A stretch of DNA of 48,632 bases, from NCBI GenBank assembly GCA_913041535.1, contig CAJWJK010000013.1:1-48632 (forward strand). The letters are read 5' to 3'. The stretch comes from an uncultured Alphaproteobacteria bacterium (GTDB taxonomy: Bacteria; Pseudomonadota; Alphaproteobacteria; VGEJ01). This document shows, in pieces, positions 7,912 through 16,399 of the stretch. The notes under the pieces are model-generated. The model had not been told where the DNA came from, did no database searches, and worked only from the letters and a program-made list of their open reading frames with translations. Position numbers and translations under genes: made by a program. Within the stretch, counting starts at the first letter, position 1; each line of letters opens with the position of its first letter.

Positions 7912-8369
7912 CGGCAAACCCAAACGCCCCATATACACGGGGAAAGCATGTTGCCTATCGTACCTCTGCGCGAGTTACACTGCACTGTCTTTCGGGATGT
8001 GTTGTTGGTGAACTCGCCGGACTCATAATAGGTGTATCATGTGGTTTTAGTGCAATTGTCACCGTAACTTTGGCCGTGGTACTCGCCTACCTTTGTGGTT
8101 TTGGGTTAGCACTGTGGTCCCTGGCATCTTCCTCCGGCCTTAATGTAATCGGTGCGTTCAGAGTTATCTGGCTGGGTGAGGTAATCTCTATAGGGGTTAT
8201 GGAAATTACCATGAACACTGTCGATTGGTATGTCGGAGGAGTGAATGTTGGGTCAGTGTTTGACTCAATGTTCTGGTTGGGACTCGCTATAGCTATTCCC
8301 GCCGGGTATTTCTCTGCTTGGCCTGTAAACCACTTTCTCTTGAAGTCACAACTAAAACGCTGTCATTAG
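7908..8369 (+). CDS. DUF4396 family membrane protein
   Basis: A 153-residue protein with four hydrophobic segments that matches the uncharacterised DUF4396 family. The family's conserved H-C-x-x-G-C motif is His26-Cys27 to Cys31 (LHCLSGCVVGE) at the start of the first helix. Other conserved pieces are the short MEIT segment in the middle and PVNHFLL at the end. The His/Cys cluster at a membrane edge suggests metal binding, but no function is established that I know of. It sits 123 bases after znuA on the same strand and could share its message, so a role in metal handling is worth considering. That link is inference. It converges with the oxygenase gene. Confidence 0.8.
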   Translation: MTANPNAPYTRGKHVAYRTSARVTLHCLSGCVVGELAGLIIGVSCGFSAIVTVTLAVVLAYLCGFGLALWSLASSSGLNVIGAFRVIWLGEVISIGVMEITMNTVDWYVGGVNVGSVFDSMFWLGLAIAIPAGYFSAWPVNHFLLKSQLKRCH

Positions 8370-8449
8370 GGGTTATTCAGTTGATGTTAGAAATGGTGTT
8401 TTGGAGGGGGTGTCTTCGCCATGATAATGTATTGGAGTAGTTTGTTAAG

Positions 8450-9520
8450 CTAGTCCTGCTTTTCGGTGGGTAGGTTCAGCTCAGGACTTTGGTAGTGTGA
8501 GAAGGTTGCTAGAAAACGACTCCACATATAATCACCAGCTCTTATAGGGCTGTAATTTGAAGTTCCGTCTGCATTGCAACAGTTCGGCAAACAATCGATC
8601 ACCGTATCGTATGCAGCATGAAAAAAGAATGGCGAGGCATATCGATCCTTGCCGCTAACATTAATGACTCGATGTCGCGTTGACCTAAATTGATCATTAC
8701 TCCAACGCTGTAACTCGTCACCCAGATTCACAACAAATGTTTTCTCGAGTGGTGGAGCAGTCACCCACCCTTCATCTGGGGTATAAACCTGAAGGCCGGG
8801 ATTCATATCTTGTAGCAGTATGGTTAATAATCCATAGTCTGTGTGAGCTCCTGTTCCTATAACTTGTTTGTTAACTTGACCTGCCTGTGACGGGTAGTGC
8901 AGCATCCGTAGCATCGCAAGAGGACCATCGAGCTTGTCGGAAAAAAATCCACTTGGCAGTTTTAACGCTACGGCAATGGCTTGCATAAGCCTCGTTGCAA
9001 GAATTGTCATAGAGTTATAATAGCGCATCGTAATACTCTTAAATTGAGAAAGATTTTCAGGCCACTGATTTGGGCCGTGAAATGGCAGATTCGCAACAAC
9101 CCGCGGATCGTCGAGGTTGTGTTCGGCCATCACATCAAATCCTTCCTTCAGGTCTAAACTTGAGGCTGGGTCATTATTCTCACCATATAGTGGGAAATAA
9201 CCGCGATGAGCTGTTGAGGTGCGCACATCAAATTTCATTTTTTCCTCTAGAGGAAGCGAAAATAACTGCTTTACTTGAGATAAATAGTCTGTCTGTAACG
9301 AGTGATCAATTTCGTGGTTATAGATATAAAAGAACCCAAGATCCTGACAGGCACTCAGAATCTTTTCTGCTACAGGTTTTGGGTCATCGCTCTGTAACAG
9401 AGGCCTCATATCGACTACTGGAATTCGATTAGGAACAATAACTGAACCATGTAGATCATTCTCAACATTGATATTTTTCTTGCCAGTAATTGGGTGGTTC
9501 TCGAGAAAGTCTTGATGCAT
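8450..9520 (-). CDS. 2-oxoglutarate/Fe(II) oxygenase, isopenicillin N synthase family
   Basis: A 356-residue soluble enzyme of the isopenicillin-N-synthase-like dioxygenase family, with the N-terminal DIOX_N domain (about 30-150) and the C-terminal jelly-roll (about 200-300). The iron-binding facial triad is His226 and Asp228 (GAHTDYG) with His283 (STRHRV). Arg293 should bind the 2-oxoglutarate carboxylate. The usual R-x-S motif reads R-Y-A-S here, so the serine is one position late. Substrates of relatives range from gibberellins and ethylene precursors to thymine-like bases and amino acids; this one is not predictable. It follows the ACC deaminase gene on the same strand after 124 bases, so they may be co-expressed. 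Confidence 0.87.
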   Translation of the reverse strand: MHQDFLENHPITGKKNINVENDLHGSVIVPNRIPVVDMRPLLQSDDPKPVAEKILSACQDLGFFYIYNHEIDHSLQTDYLSQVKQLFSLPLEEKMKFDVRTSTAHRGYFPLYGENNDPASSLDLKEGFDVMAEHNLDDPRVVANLPFHGPNQWPENLSQFKSITMRYYNSMTILATRLMQAIAVALKLPSGFFSDKLDGPLAMLRMLHYPSQAGQVNKQVIGTGAHTDYGLLTILLQDMNPGLQVYTPDEGWVTAPPLEKTFVVNLGDELQRWSNDQFRSTRHRVINVSGKDRYASPFFFHAAYDTVIDCLPNCCNADGTSNYSPIRAGDYMWSRFLATFSHYQSPELNLPTEKQD

Positions 9521-9644
9521 TTCTATGCCTGTTCTTTGATGGTTTAGCTTACTCCAACGATAATAGTATTTATGTCATAATCATCTCATCGCAGAAACAT
9601 TAATGTGGTTCTGATGAAATGGCAGTTGGGGACCGCATCCGAGC

Positions 9645-10658
9645 CTATCCATTTCGGTACGTGTAACTGTACGCATTTATCGCTGGAACTCCTCCGAGAT
9701 GCGCGTAGAGTATTTTTGACCCGGGTTCAAAGAAGCGTTTTTCAACAAGATTAATCAGTCCTTGCATCGACTTTCCTTCGTAAACTGGGTCCGTCATCAT
9801 TCCTTCCATGCGTGCGCAAAGGCGAATAGCGTCATTGGTTTCGTTGGATGGAACGCCATAACATGGGTATGCGTAGTCCTCATTAAGTACGACATCATCG
9901 GCAGTTATAGCTTGTTCCAAATTGACTAGGTTGGCTGTATTCTGGGCTATATCAAGTATCTGTGCTCGTGTTTTTTTCGGCGTGCCGGAGGCATCGATTC
10001 CAATTACCCGTTGAGCTCGATCATCCACAGCAAACCCCACAATCATACCGGCTTGAGTGGAGCCCGTGACGCTACATACTATGATATAATCGAATTTGAG
10101 TTGCATTTCCGTTTCCTGTGCGCGTACTTCCTCTGCAAAACCGACATAACCGAGTCCACCAAGCTTGTGTACCGATGCACCAGCGGGAATAGGATATGGC
10201 TTGCCACCTTTAGATTTGATCTCCTCTAGGGCTTTCGTCCAGCTTTCGCGGATTCCAATATCGAATCCCTGATCAACTAGCTCAATATCTGCACCCATTA
10301 CTCGGCTCATCAGTATGTTGCCAACACGGTCGTACACTGCATCTTCAAATGGCACCCACCCCTCTTGGACAAGGTGACACTTGAATCCGAGTTTTGCAGC
10401 AACGGCTGCAACCTGGCGAGTATGATTAGATTGGATTCCTCCGATAGTGACCAATGTGTCTGCATTTGAGGAAATCGCATCGGGAATAATGTACTCAAGC
10501 TTTCGCAGTTTGTTGCCACCAAATGCAAGCCCGGAGTTGCAATCTTCTCTTTTTGCAAAGATCTCAACGTTGTTTCCTAGATGCTCAGAAAGGCGGCTCA
10601 ACTTCTCTATAGGGGTTGGACCAAACGTGAGTGGATAGCGATCAAATTGTTCAAGCAT
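9645..10658 (-). CDS. acdS: 1-aminocyclopropane-1-carboxylate deaminase
   Basis: A 337-residue PLP enzyme that opens ACC to 2-oxobutanoate and ammonia. It matches true ACC deaminases nearly throughout ([45 protein letters not shown]). Lys50 carries PLP and Ser77 sits in the GIQSNHTR loop. The residues known to separate ACC deaminase from the related D-cysteine desulfhydrase are present: Glu294 (VYEGKS) and Leu321 (AHLGG), with Tyr293, one number below the Pseudomonas positions 295, 322 and 294. It can supply nitrogen from ACC. The gene has its own divergent control region with a nested inverted repeat, opposite hyuB. I see no acdR regulator beside it. Confidence 0.95.
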   Translation of the reverse strand: MLEQFDRYPLTFGPTPIEKLSRLSEHLGNNVEIFAKREDCNSGLAFGGNKLRKLEYIIPDAISSNADTLVTIGGIQSNHTRQVAAVAAKLGFKCHLVQEGWVPFEDAVYDRVGNILMSRVMGADIELVDQGFDIGIRESWTKALEEIKSKGGKPYPIPAGASVHKLGGLGYVGFAEEVRAQETEMQLKFDYIIVCSVTGSTQAGMIVGFAVDDRAQRVIGIDASGTPKKTRAQILDIAQNTANLVNLEQAITADDVVLNEDYAYPCYGVPSNETNDAIRLCARMEGMMTDPVYEGKSMQGLINLVEKRFFEPGSKILYAHLGGVPAINAYSYTYRNG

Positions 10659-10687
10659 TCCCTTGCCTTCTATTTCTAGCTAAAAGA

Positions 10688-10725
10688 AATCGAAAGATAT
10701 TAATGTGGACCATTAAGTTTCGATT
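10688..10725. promoter_or_regulatory. Nested inverted repeat upstream of acdS
   Basis: Outer arms AATCGAAA (10688-10695) and TTTCGATT (10718-10725) match perfectly and enclose a second perfect pair, TTAATG (10700-10705) and CATTAA (10711-10716). It lies 30-67 bases before the acdS start, in the 281-base region shared with hyuB. A dimeric regulator operator or a leader hairpin could explain it. I do not recognise the regulator. Confidence 0.55.
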
Positions 10726-10939
10726 CAGATTAAAGTCATTTTACATTCGACTACTATGATAACCGATACATTCCTGTGGGGATCAATCAATAAATTGAGT
10801 TGGATAATTTGATTCTGTGAATTTAGGAATTTTCAAGTGGGGTATATGCCAAATATTGTTGATGTAGGTTACACTTATTGTGACCGATTTGGTGTATGCA
10901 ATCAGTGTGAGCGTTCTAGAAGAACGGGTAAGGTCCTAG

Positions 10940-12751
10940 TTGTCGCAATCTAAATCACTAGAAGACCCTTTCGGGTTTGAGTTATTTAAGAATGCTTTAA
11001 GTGCAATAGCGGATGAAATGGCGGTAACTATCATCCGTACAACGTACTCTAGTGTCCTCAAAAACAATATGGACTTTTCGACTGCGCTTGGTGACGGCAA
11101 TGGGCGTCTTATAGCCCAGGGCCTTACACTTCCTTTACACCTAGGTTCAATGCCTGATGCGTTCCTATCTGTGCTTCGCCACTTTGATGGCGATATCGAA
11201 CCAGGTGATATCTTTGTGCTTAATGATCCGTTTGATGGTGGTACTCATCTTCCCGACATATTTCTTTTAAAGCCAATTTTCATCGGAGCTAAACGTATCG
11301 CATTTGCAGCTGCTTGCTGCCACCATACTGATGTCGGTGGTAGGGTTGCGGGTTCAAACGCATCAGACTCAACGGAGATTTATCAAGAAGGTCTGCGTAT
11401 TCCACCGTTAAAGCTCTACCAACGTGGTGTTCCCAACCACACACTGTTTTCATTAATTGAAACAAATGTTCGTGTGCCATCACTCGTTATGGGTGACTTG
11501 AGAGCTCAAATCTCTGCCTGTGAGGTTGCAGAGCAACAATTTCTGACGCTAGTAGGGCGGCATGGGGTGGCATTATCAGGTGATTACATTGAACGAGTAT
11601 TAAACAATGCTGAGCAATTGACTCGCGCCGCGTTACAGGAACTGCCCGATGGTGTTTTTAGTTTCGAAGATTGGATAGATGATGACGGCGTTGATTATGG
11701 AAAGCCAATTCGTTTGTTTGTAACACTTACGAAAAAGGGAGATCATCTAAAGGCTGACTGGTCTGGAAGCAGCCCACAGGTGAAAGGAGCAATAAACAAT
11801 ACTCTCTCTTTTACTAAGGCTGCCACATTTTGCTGTATTCGGTCAGTGTTGCCGCCCAATATTCCCAATAATGATGGTGTATTCCGAGCGATTGAAGTGA
11901 CTGCCCCAGAAGGGTCGATAGCAAATATGGTTCTTCCTGGGGCCTGTGCTGCACGAGGCCTTACTGGGTTTCGCATGGTGGATTGCTGCTTTGGTGCACT
12001 CGCACAGATGGTGCCGGATCAAGTTTTTGCGGCTTCTGACGGTGGTAACACCGGAATATCGATTGGCGGTTATCATGATGATCGCACACCTTTCATTTAT
12101 GTTGATTTTGCGTGTGGCACTTGGGGTGGTCGCCCTAAAGCAGATGGAATGTCAGGAGTTTCCAATGTGGCTGCTAATATGGCATCGACCTCTGTTGAGA
12201 TAACGGAGGCAGAGCATCCTATAGAGATATTAGCGTATGAATTAGTCCCTGATCGGGCTGGAGCAGGACGCTATAGAGGAGGAGTGCCGTATTGCCGGGA
12301 ATATCGTTTGCTTGCTGATGAGGCAGTGCTTCAAGTTAGATCTGACCGCCGTATATTTCGTCCTTATGGTTTGCAGGGGGGGGCTTGTGGAGCACCGTCA
12401 TCAAATATTCTTAATCCTGGCCCCGATGAAACAATGATGCCGGCTAAGTTTACTGTTACTTTAGGGAAAGGAGATCGCTTACGACATGAGCTGGCAGGGC
12501 CTGGGGGCTGGGGAGATCCTCTGTTGAGGGATACTGCCTCAGTGCTACAAGACTTAAGAGATGAGCTAATTAGCATTGACACTGCCACTAAGGTTTATGG
12601 CGTCGTAATTGATGTTAAAAACTGGCTCGTTTTGGAAGAGGAAACCGTTCAATTACGTCGCGAATTGGGAAAAGAGAGAGGCTGGACTACCACGCCGGCT
12701 GTTATCCAAGATTCCCCTAATAACATTAGCAACAGCGGGCGTATTGGATGA
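10940..12751 (+). CDS. hyuB: Hydantoinase B/oxoprolinase family protein
   Basis: A 603-residue subunit of the HyuB (N-methylhydantoinase B, acetone carboxylase alpha-like) family. The N-terminus PFGFELFKNALSAIADEM and the conserved DPFDGGTHLPDI block (about residues 95-106) are characteristic, as are CCHHTDVGG (about 125) and the Gly-rich end GPGGWGDP. With HyuA the family opens cyclic amides such as hydantoins or 5-oxoproline using ATP, or carboxylates ketones. The substrate here is unknown. It starts with TTG, supported by AAGG six bases upstream. Its stop overlaps the hyuA start by four bases (ATGA), so the pair is translationally coupled and likely forms one complex. The order B then A is the reverse of the fused protein further on. 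Confidence 0.88.
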   Translation: MSQSKSLEDPFGFELFKNALSAIADEMAVTIIRTTYSSVLKNNMDFSTALGDGNGRLIAQGLTLPLHLGSMPDAFLSVLRHFDGDIEPGDIFVLNDPFDGGTHLPDIFLLKPIFIGAKRIAFAAACCHHTDVGGRVAGSNASDSTEIYQEGLRIPPLKLYQRGVPNHTLFSLIETNVRVPSLVMGDLRAQISACEVAEQQFLTLVGRHGVALSGDYIERVLNNAEQLTRAALQELPDGVFSFEDWIDDDGVDYGKPIRLFVTLTKKGDHLKADWSGSSPQVKGAINNTLSFTKAATFCCIRSVLPPNIPNNDGVFRAIEVTAPEGSIANMVLPGACAARGLTGFRMVDCCFGALAQMVPDQVFAASDGGNTGISIGGYHDDRTPFIYVDFACGTWGGRPKADGMSGVSNVAANMASTSVEITEAEHPIEILAYELVPDRAGAGRYRGGVPYCREYRLLADEAVLQVRSDRRIFRPYGLQGGACGAPSSNILNPGPDETMMPAKFTVTLGKGDRLRHELAGPGGWGDPLLRDTASVLQDLRDELISIDTATKVYGVVIDVKNWLVLEEETVQLRRELGKERGWTTTPAVIQDSPNNISNSGRIG

Positions 12752-14835
12752 CCGATTATCGAGTTGGTATTGATATTGGGGGTACATTTACGGATATTGT
12801 TGTCCTTGGAGAGGGCGGCCAGTTGTATACTAAAAAGGTGTCATCGACTGTTGGAGATTATGCAGGAGCAATTGCTACTGGACTTGAGGTGCTCTTCAAC
12901 GAAACAGCCCTTGAATCAGATGATATTCGCGAAGTTTTGCACGGGACTACGGTAGCGTCTAATGCCATTTTGGAAAAAAAGGGTGTCAGAACCGGATTAA
13001 TAACGACCAAGGGTTTTCGCGACATACTCGAGATCAGGGATCTCAGAGTTCCGCAGCTCTACCATATTGGCTGGAATAAGCCGACCGTACTGGTGCCTCG
13101 CTATTTACGTGTGGTGGTGGATGAGCGAGTCAGTATTACCGGTGACGTTAGTACTCCTCTTAGTATAGAGGATGCTGAGAATGCGGTGGAGAGACTAGTG
13201 TCGGAGGGCGTTGAGGCAATAGCTGTGTGTTTGCTTAACTCTTTTTCTAATCCGATCCATGAGAGGCAGATTCTTGAAATTATACAACACAGAGCGCCAC
13301 ATCTGTTGTGCAGTATCAGCTCAGAGGTTCATCCTGAGATCAAAGAATATGAGCGCACTTCAACTACGGTCGTAAATGCGTACATCAAACCCATAGTTTC
13401 ACGGTACTTGCAATCAATGCGGGAAATTCTTGAAGACAGAAATGTCAAGGGTTCATTGCTGCTTATGCAATCGAGTGGGGGACTTACTACGGTTGATGAG
13501 GCAATAGAGAAACCAGTTAATATTATTGAGTCTGGCCCTGCCGCTGGAGTGATCGGCGCTCAAATGCTTGCGCGTCATCACGGACTTGGAAATATCATTA
13601 CACTTGATATGGGCGGCACGACGGCTAAAGCCTCTATTATAGAGAAGGGAATAGTGAATCGCTCTAAGGAATTTCAGGTAGGTGGAGGTGTGCTCTCGGG
13701 TTCACGCTTATTGACGGGAGCTGGTTACCTTTTAAGTGTTCCCGCTGTGGACCTTGCGGAAGTTGGTGCAGGTGGTGGCTCCATCATCACTATAGATGCC
13801 GCGGGATCTTTGTGTGTTGGTCCTGAGAGTGCTGGTGCTGATCCAGGGCCACTTTGTTATGGTATAGGTGGATCACGAGCAACGGTGACAGACTCTAACA
13901 TTATCCTTGGTTACTTGAATCCTGAACGTTTGGTGGGCGGTGAGCTGAAGCTGAATCGGCAGGCAGCGCTTACAGAGTTTGAGCGTAGTATTGCTGCACC
14001 CCTTGGAATGTCGGTCGAGGTAGCAGCGTATGGAGCCCATCGGATTGCTGCCGCAAATATGATCCGTGCAATTCGATCTGTTTCGAGTGAACGCGGAAGA
14101 GATCCAAGAGACTATTCTTTATGCGCTTTTGGAGGTAACGGGCCAGTTTTCGCAGCAACCATGGCGGTAGATCTTGGCATAGCCGAGATCATTATACCCC
14201 CTGCTCCGGGGTTATTTTCAGCGTTTGGTTTGCTTTACGCGGACGTTGAACACCACTATTCCGCTACCATTAAATGTCGCCTCGACCAAGTTGATGCTAG
14301 CAATGTTGAGCTTGCTTACTCTAAGTTGGAAGATAAAGCTCGTTCACAGCTGCAAAGCGATGGGTTCAGTCTAGATTTGTGTAAGATTGAGCGGTCAGCA
14401 GAATTACATTACCAAGGACAAACGCATGAACTGAGTGTGGATATACCCAGTGGTTCTATTGATAGTAATGCGCTAACTCAAATCGCTGATCAGTTTCACT
14501 TTGAGCATGAACGCACCTACGGGCATCGAGCGGATATCGGAGAGCCTGTGGAACTAGTCAATGTTCATGTGGTAGGTATTGGCCTAGCTGATCGGCCGCG
14601 AACACCCAAGGGAAAATTTGAGACTGATCGAAAGGTTCATATTTCTCAGGGTGAGAGAGAGGTTTTCTATGGACCAAGCCTAGGCTGGTTGAAATCTCCA
14701 ATCCTAACACGCGGAGATTTATACAAGTCGATCCAAGGGCCTTGTATAATAGAGGAGTACGATTCTACGTGTGTTGTACCGCCAGGTTCTTCTGTTTCGT
14801 TAGATGTGGCGGGGAATATTCGCCTTAACATTTGA
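12748..14835 (+). CDS. hyuA: Hydantoinase A/oxoprolinase family protein
   Basis: The 695-residue ATP-binding partner of the preceding HyuB. It carries the ASKHA-type N-terminus RVGIDIGGTFTDIVVL, the HGTTVASNAILE block (about residues 65-76), the second phosphate loop LDMGGTTAKASII (about 285-297) and GAGGGSI (about 340). This fold splits ATP to activate the amide or carboxylate that the HyuB subunit acts on. The C-terminus ends cleanly at the family boundary. Its closest uses cannot be separated by eye among hydantoin, oxoproline and acetone-carboxylase-like reactions. Gene order and the overlap with hyuB make a two-subunit enzyme very likely. Confidence 0.9.
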   Translation: MTDYRVGIDIGGTFTDIVVLGEGGQLYTKKVSSTVGDYAGAIATGLEVLFNETALESDDIREVLHGTTVASNAILEKKGVRTGLITTKGFRDILEIRDLRVPQLYHIGWNKPTVLVPRYLRVVVDERVSITGDVSTPLSIEDAENAVERLVSEGVEAIAVCLLNSFSNPIHERQILEIIQHRAPHLLCSISSEVHPEIKEYERTSTTVVNAYIKPIVSRYLQSMREILEDRNVKGSLLLMQSSGGLTTVDEAIEKPVNIIESGPAAGVIGAQMLARHHGLGNIITLDMGGTTAKASIIEKGIVNRSKEFQVGGGVLSGSRLLTGAGYLLSVPAVDLAEVGAGGGSIITIDAAGSLCVGPESAGADPGPLCYGIGGSRATVTDSNIILGYLNPERLVGGELKLNRQAALTEFERSIAAPLGMSVEVAAYGAHRIAAANMIRAIRSVSSERGRDPRDYSLCAFGGNGPVFAATMAVDLGIAEIIIPPAPGLFSAFGLLYADVEHHYSATIKCRLDQVDASNVELAYSKLEDKARSQLQSDGFSLDLCKIERSAELHYQGQTHELSVDIPSGSIDSNALTQIADQFHFEHERTYGHRADIGEPVELVNVHVVGIGLADRPRTPKGKFETDRKVHISQGEREVFYGPSLGWLKSPILTRGDLYKSIQGPCIIEEYDSTCVVPPGSSVSLDVAGNIRLNI

Positions 14836-14959
14836 TCTCAATAGAGATGGTTAAGTAAATTGTTTGAAAGTTTAGCTTCCTGCCGTGATAGAATAGGTAA
14901 CTTCAATTGTTTGTACATTCGTATTTGAGAACTTCTTTCAGGTAATTGGCCAGCGTACG

Positions 14960-15544
14960 GTGTGCCTCTTGAGATTATCCACACTAACATGCGCGTTATT
15001 TTTGGTGACTGGGTGCGCTATCGTAGATGTGTCCCCACGATACCAGGACATAAGTTATGAGCATTTTGGCCAATTTGACCTCGATGTTGCTGAAATAGAT
15101 ATCGTTAACGAATACAGGCCACCGCTGAGGTCACCGAATGTGGAACATCTCTTTCCCATGTCTCCAGGGCGCGCAGCGGTTCGTTGGGCAAAAGATCGGT
15201 TGAGGCCAGTAGGAAATGTTCGTAAAGCAAGTTTTATTGTCCGTCATGCCTCTGTCATTGAAACTCAGTTATCTTTGGAAGAGGGTGTGCGTGGAGCTAT
15301 AACGACGGAGCAGGCTCATCGATATGAAGCTCGCTTAAGTATCATTATAGAGATTCGGTCAGAAACCCGAGGTAAAGAAGCGTACGTCGAGGCGGAGGCC
15401 ATTAGGGTGCGTACCTTACCCGAAAATTCAACTATAAATGAACGTCTGGGTATGTTCCATGCGATGACCCAAGAACTTATGGCTGATGCTAATGTTCAAC
15501 TTGAAAGAAATATAAGGCAGTACCTAACGAAATTTGTTAGGTGA
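14960..15544 (+). CDS. Putative lipoprotein of unknown function
   Basis: A 194-residue protein with a short signal peptide and a lipobox L-V-T-G-C at residues 15-19, so Cys19 should be lipidated after cleavage. The rest is a soluble alpha/beta-looking domain with no motif I recognise. The wording (SPRYQDISYEHFG, RAAVRWAKDRLRPVG) resembles conserved hypothetical lipoproteins of Alphaproteobacteria. It starts with GTG, 124 bases after hyuA, and stands alone before the TetR gene. Confidence 0.7.
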   Translation: MCLLRLSTLTCALFLVTGCAIVDVSPRYQDISYEHFGQFDLDVAEIDIVNEYRPPLRSPNVEHLFPMSPGRAAVRWAKDRLRPVGNVRKASFIVRHASVIETQLSLEEGVRGAITTEQAHRYEARLSIIIEIRSETRGKEAYVEAEAIRVRTLPENSTINERLGMFHAMTQELMADANVQLERNIRQYLTKFVR

Positions 15545-15649
15545 TGGTACTTGGTGCGGAAAAGCTAGCTTTTCTGTATGGCTGCATACATGTCCTAACA
15601 GGTCATTGTTTAGTTAAAAGAACGGTAGACGGTTATCGGTCTAGCTCTA

Positions 15650-15681
15650 AAATAATAAAGAACCATAGTTCTTTAATATTT
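15650..15681. promoter_or_regulatory. 32-bp palindrome, candidate TetR operator
   Basis: Arms AAATAATAAAGAAC (15650-15663) and GTTCTTTAATATTT (15668-15681) are inverted repeats with one mismatch in 14 and a 4-base spacer CATA. The core is two perfect 8-base arms. It lies 98 bases before the TetR-type gene, where an autoregulatory operator would be expected. A partial copy AAAAGAAC occurs at 15615-15622. It could instead be the terminator of the lipoprotein gene, though it lacks a GC-rich stem. Confidence 0.55.
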
Positions 15682-15779
15682 GCAAATGACTGAAGAGTTT
15701 TCTTCAAACTTTAGTTGTGTTAATGAGTAAAGTTGCCTATGTTCTTAATCACGGCCGTTAAACGACGAGAAGTCTCTTA

Positions 15780-16388
15780 ATGGAATATCGGTTTATACGT
15801 GCAAGACAGCCAGTCCAAAAAGAAATGAGGCGTCGCGCTATTCTTCAAGCCGCTTCTGCCTTGGCATATGAGGGACGGGTTGAAGACATAACTCTTGGCT
15901 TGATTGCATCGCGGGCCCAACTAGCAAAATCAAATCTTTACCGATATTTTGAGAATAGGGAGCACATACTTCTCATCGTGATGCTGGAGGATTGGGAAAA
16001 ATGGGTCACTAAGTTGGAACATACAGTCTGGGATGAAGGCACTACGGGAGGAAAGGAAAGTTTTGTCGCGTCAATATTGGCTGATAGTTTTAGAAAGGAA
16101 GCGAGATTGTGCGACCTTGTTTGTCTCTTATACACTGTATTGTTGCCAAACCTCTCTAAGAATGTTCGCCTACGATTTGAAAATGAGTTTGCTGTTTATG
16201 AGCAACGAACCTCGAGGGCTTTGAGACAAGGCTTACCGACTTACAGTCAAACAGAGCGCGCCATCATTCTTCGATTTATGGTGGTGGCGATGGCAGGACT
16301 GTGGCCCATGCGTGAACGCAACGAGAACCAGTTTGTTACGGAACTGGCCCACAATCTACAGACGCATATTCGGGGACTAGCACCTTAA
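15780..16388 (+). CDS. TetR/AcrR family regulator
   Basis: A 202-residue one-component repressor. Residues about 12-65 form the DNA-binding domain, with RRRAILQAASALA as helix 1 and LIASRAQLAKSNLYRYFENREHI covering the helix-turn-helix and helix 4. The remaining ~135 helical residues form the ligand pocket and dimer interface and are not conserved enough to name a ligand. The gene is flanked by a strong palindrome upstream and converges with an LLM oxidoreductase gene 11 bases downstream, so control of that enzyme would have to act at a distance. Autoregulation is the safest inference. Confidence 0.9.
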   Translation: MEYRFIRARQPVQKEMRRRAILQAASALAYEGRVEDITLGLIASRAQLAKSNLYRYFENREHILLIVMLEDWEKWVTKLEHTVWDEGTTGGKESFVASILADSFRKEARLCDLVCLLYTVLLPNLSKNVRLRFENEFAVYEQRTSRALRQGLPTYSQTERAIILRFMVVAMAGLWPMRERNENQFVTELAHNLQTHIRGLAP

Positions 16389-16399
16389 TCAGGAACTGC

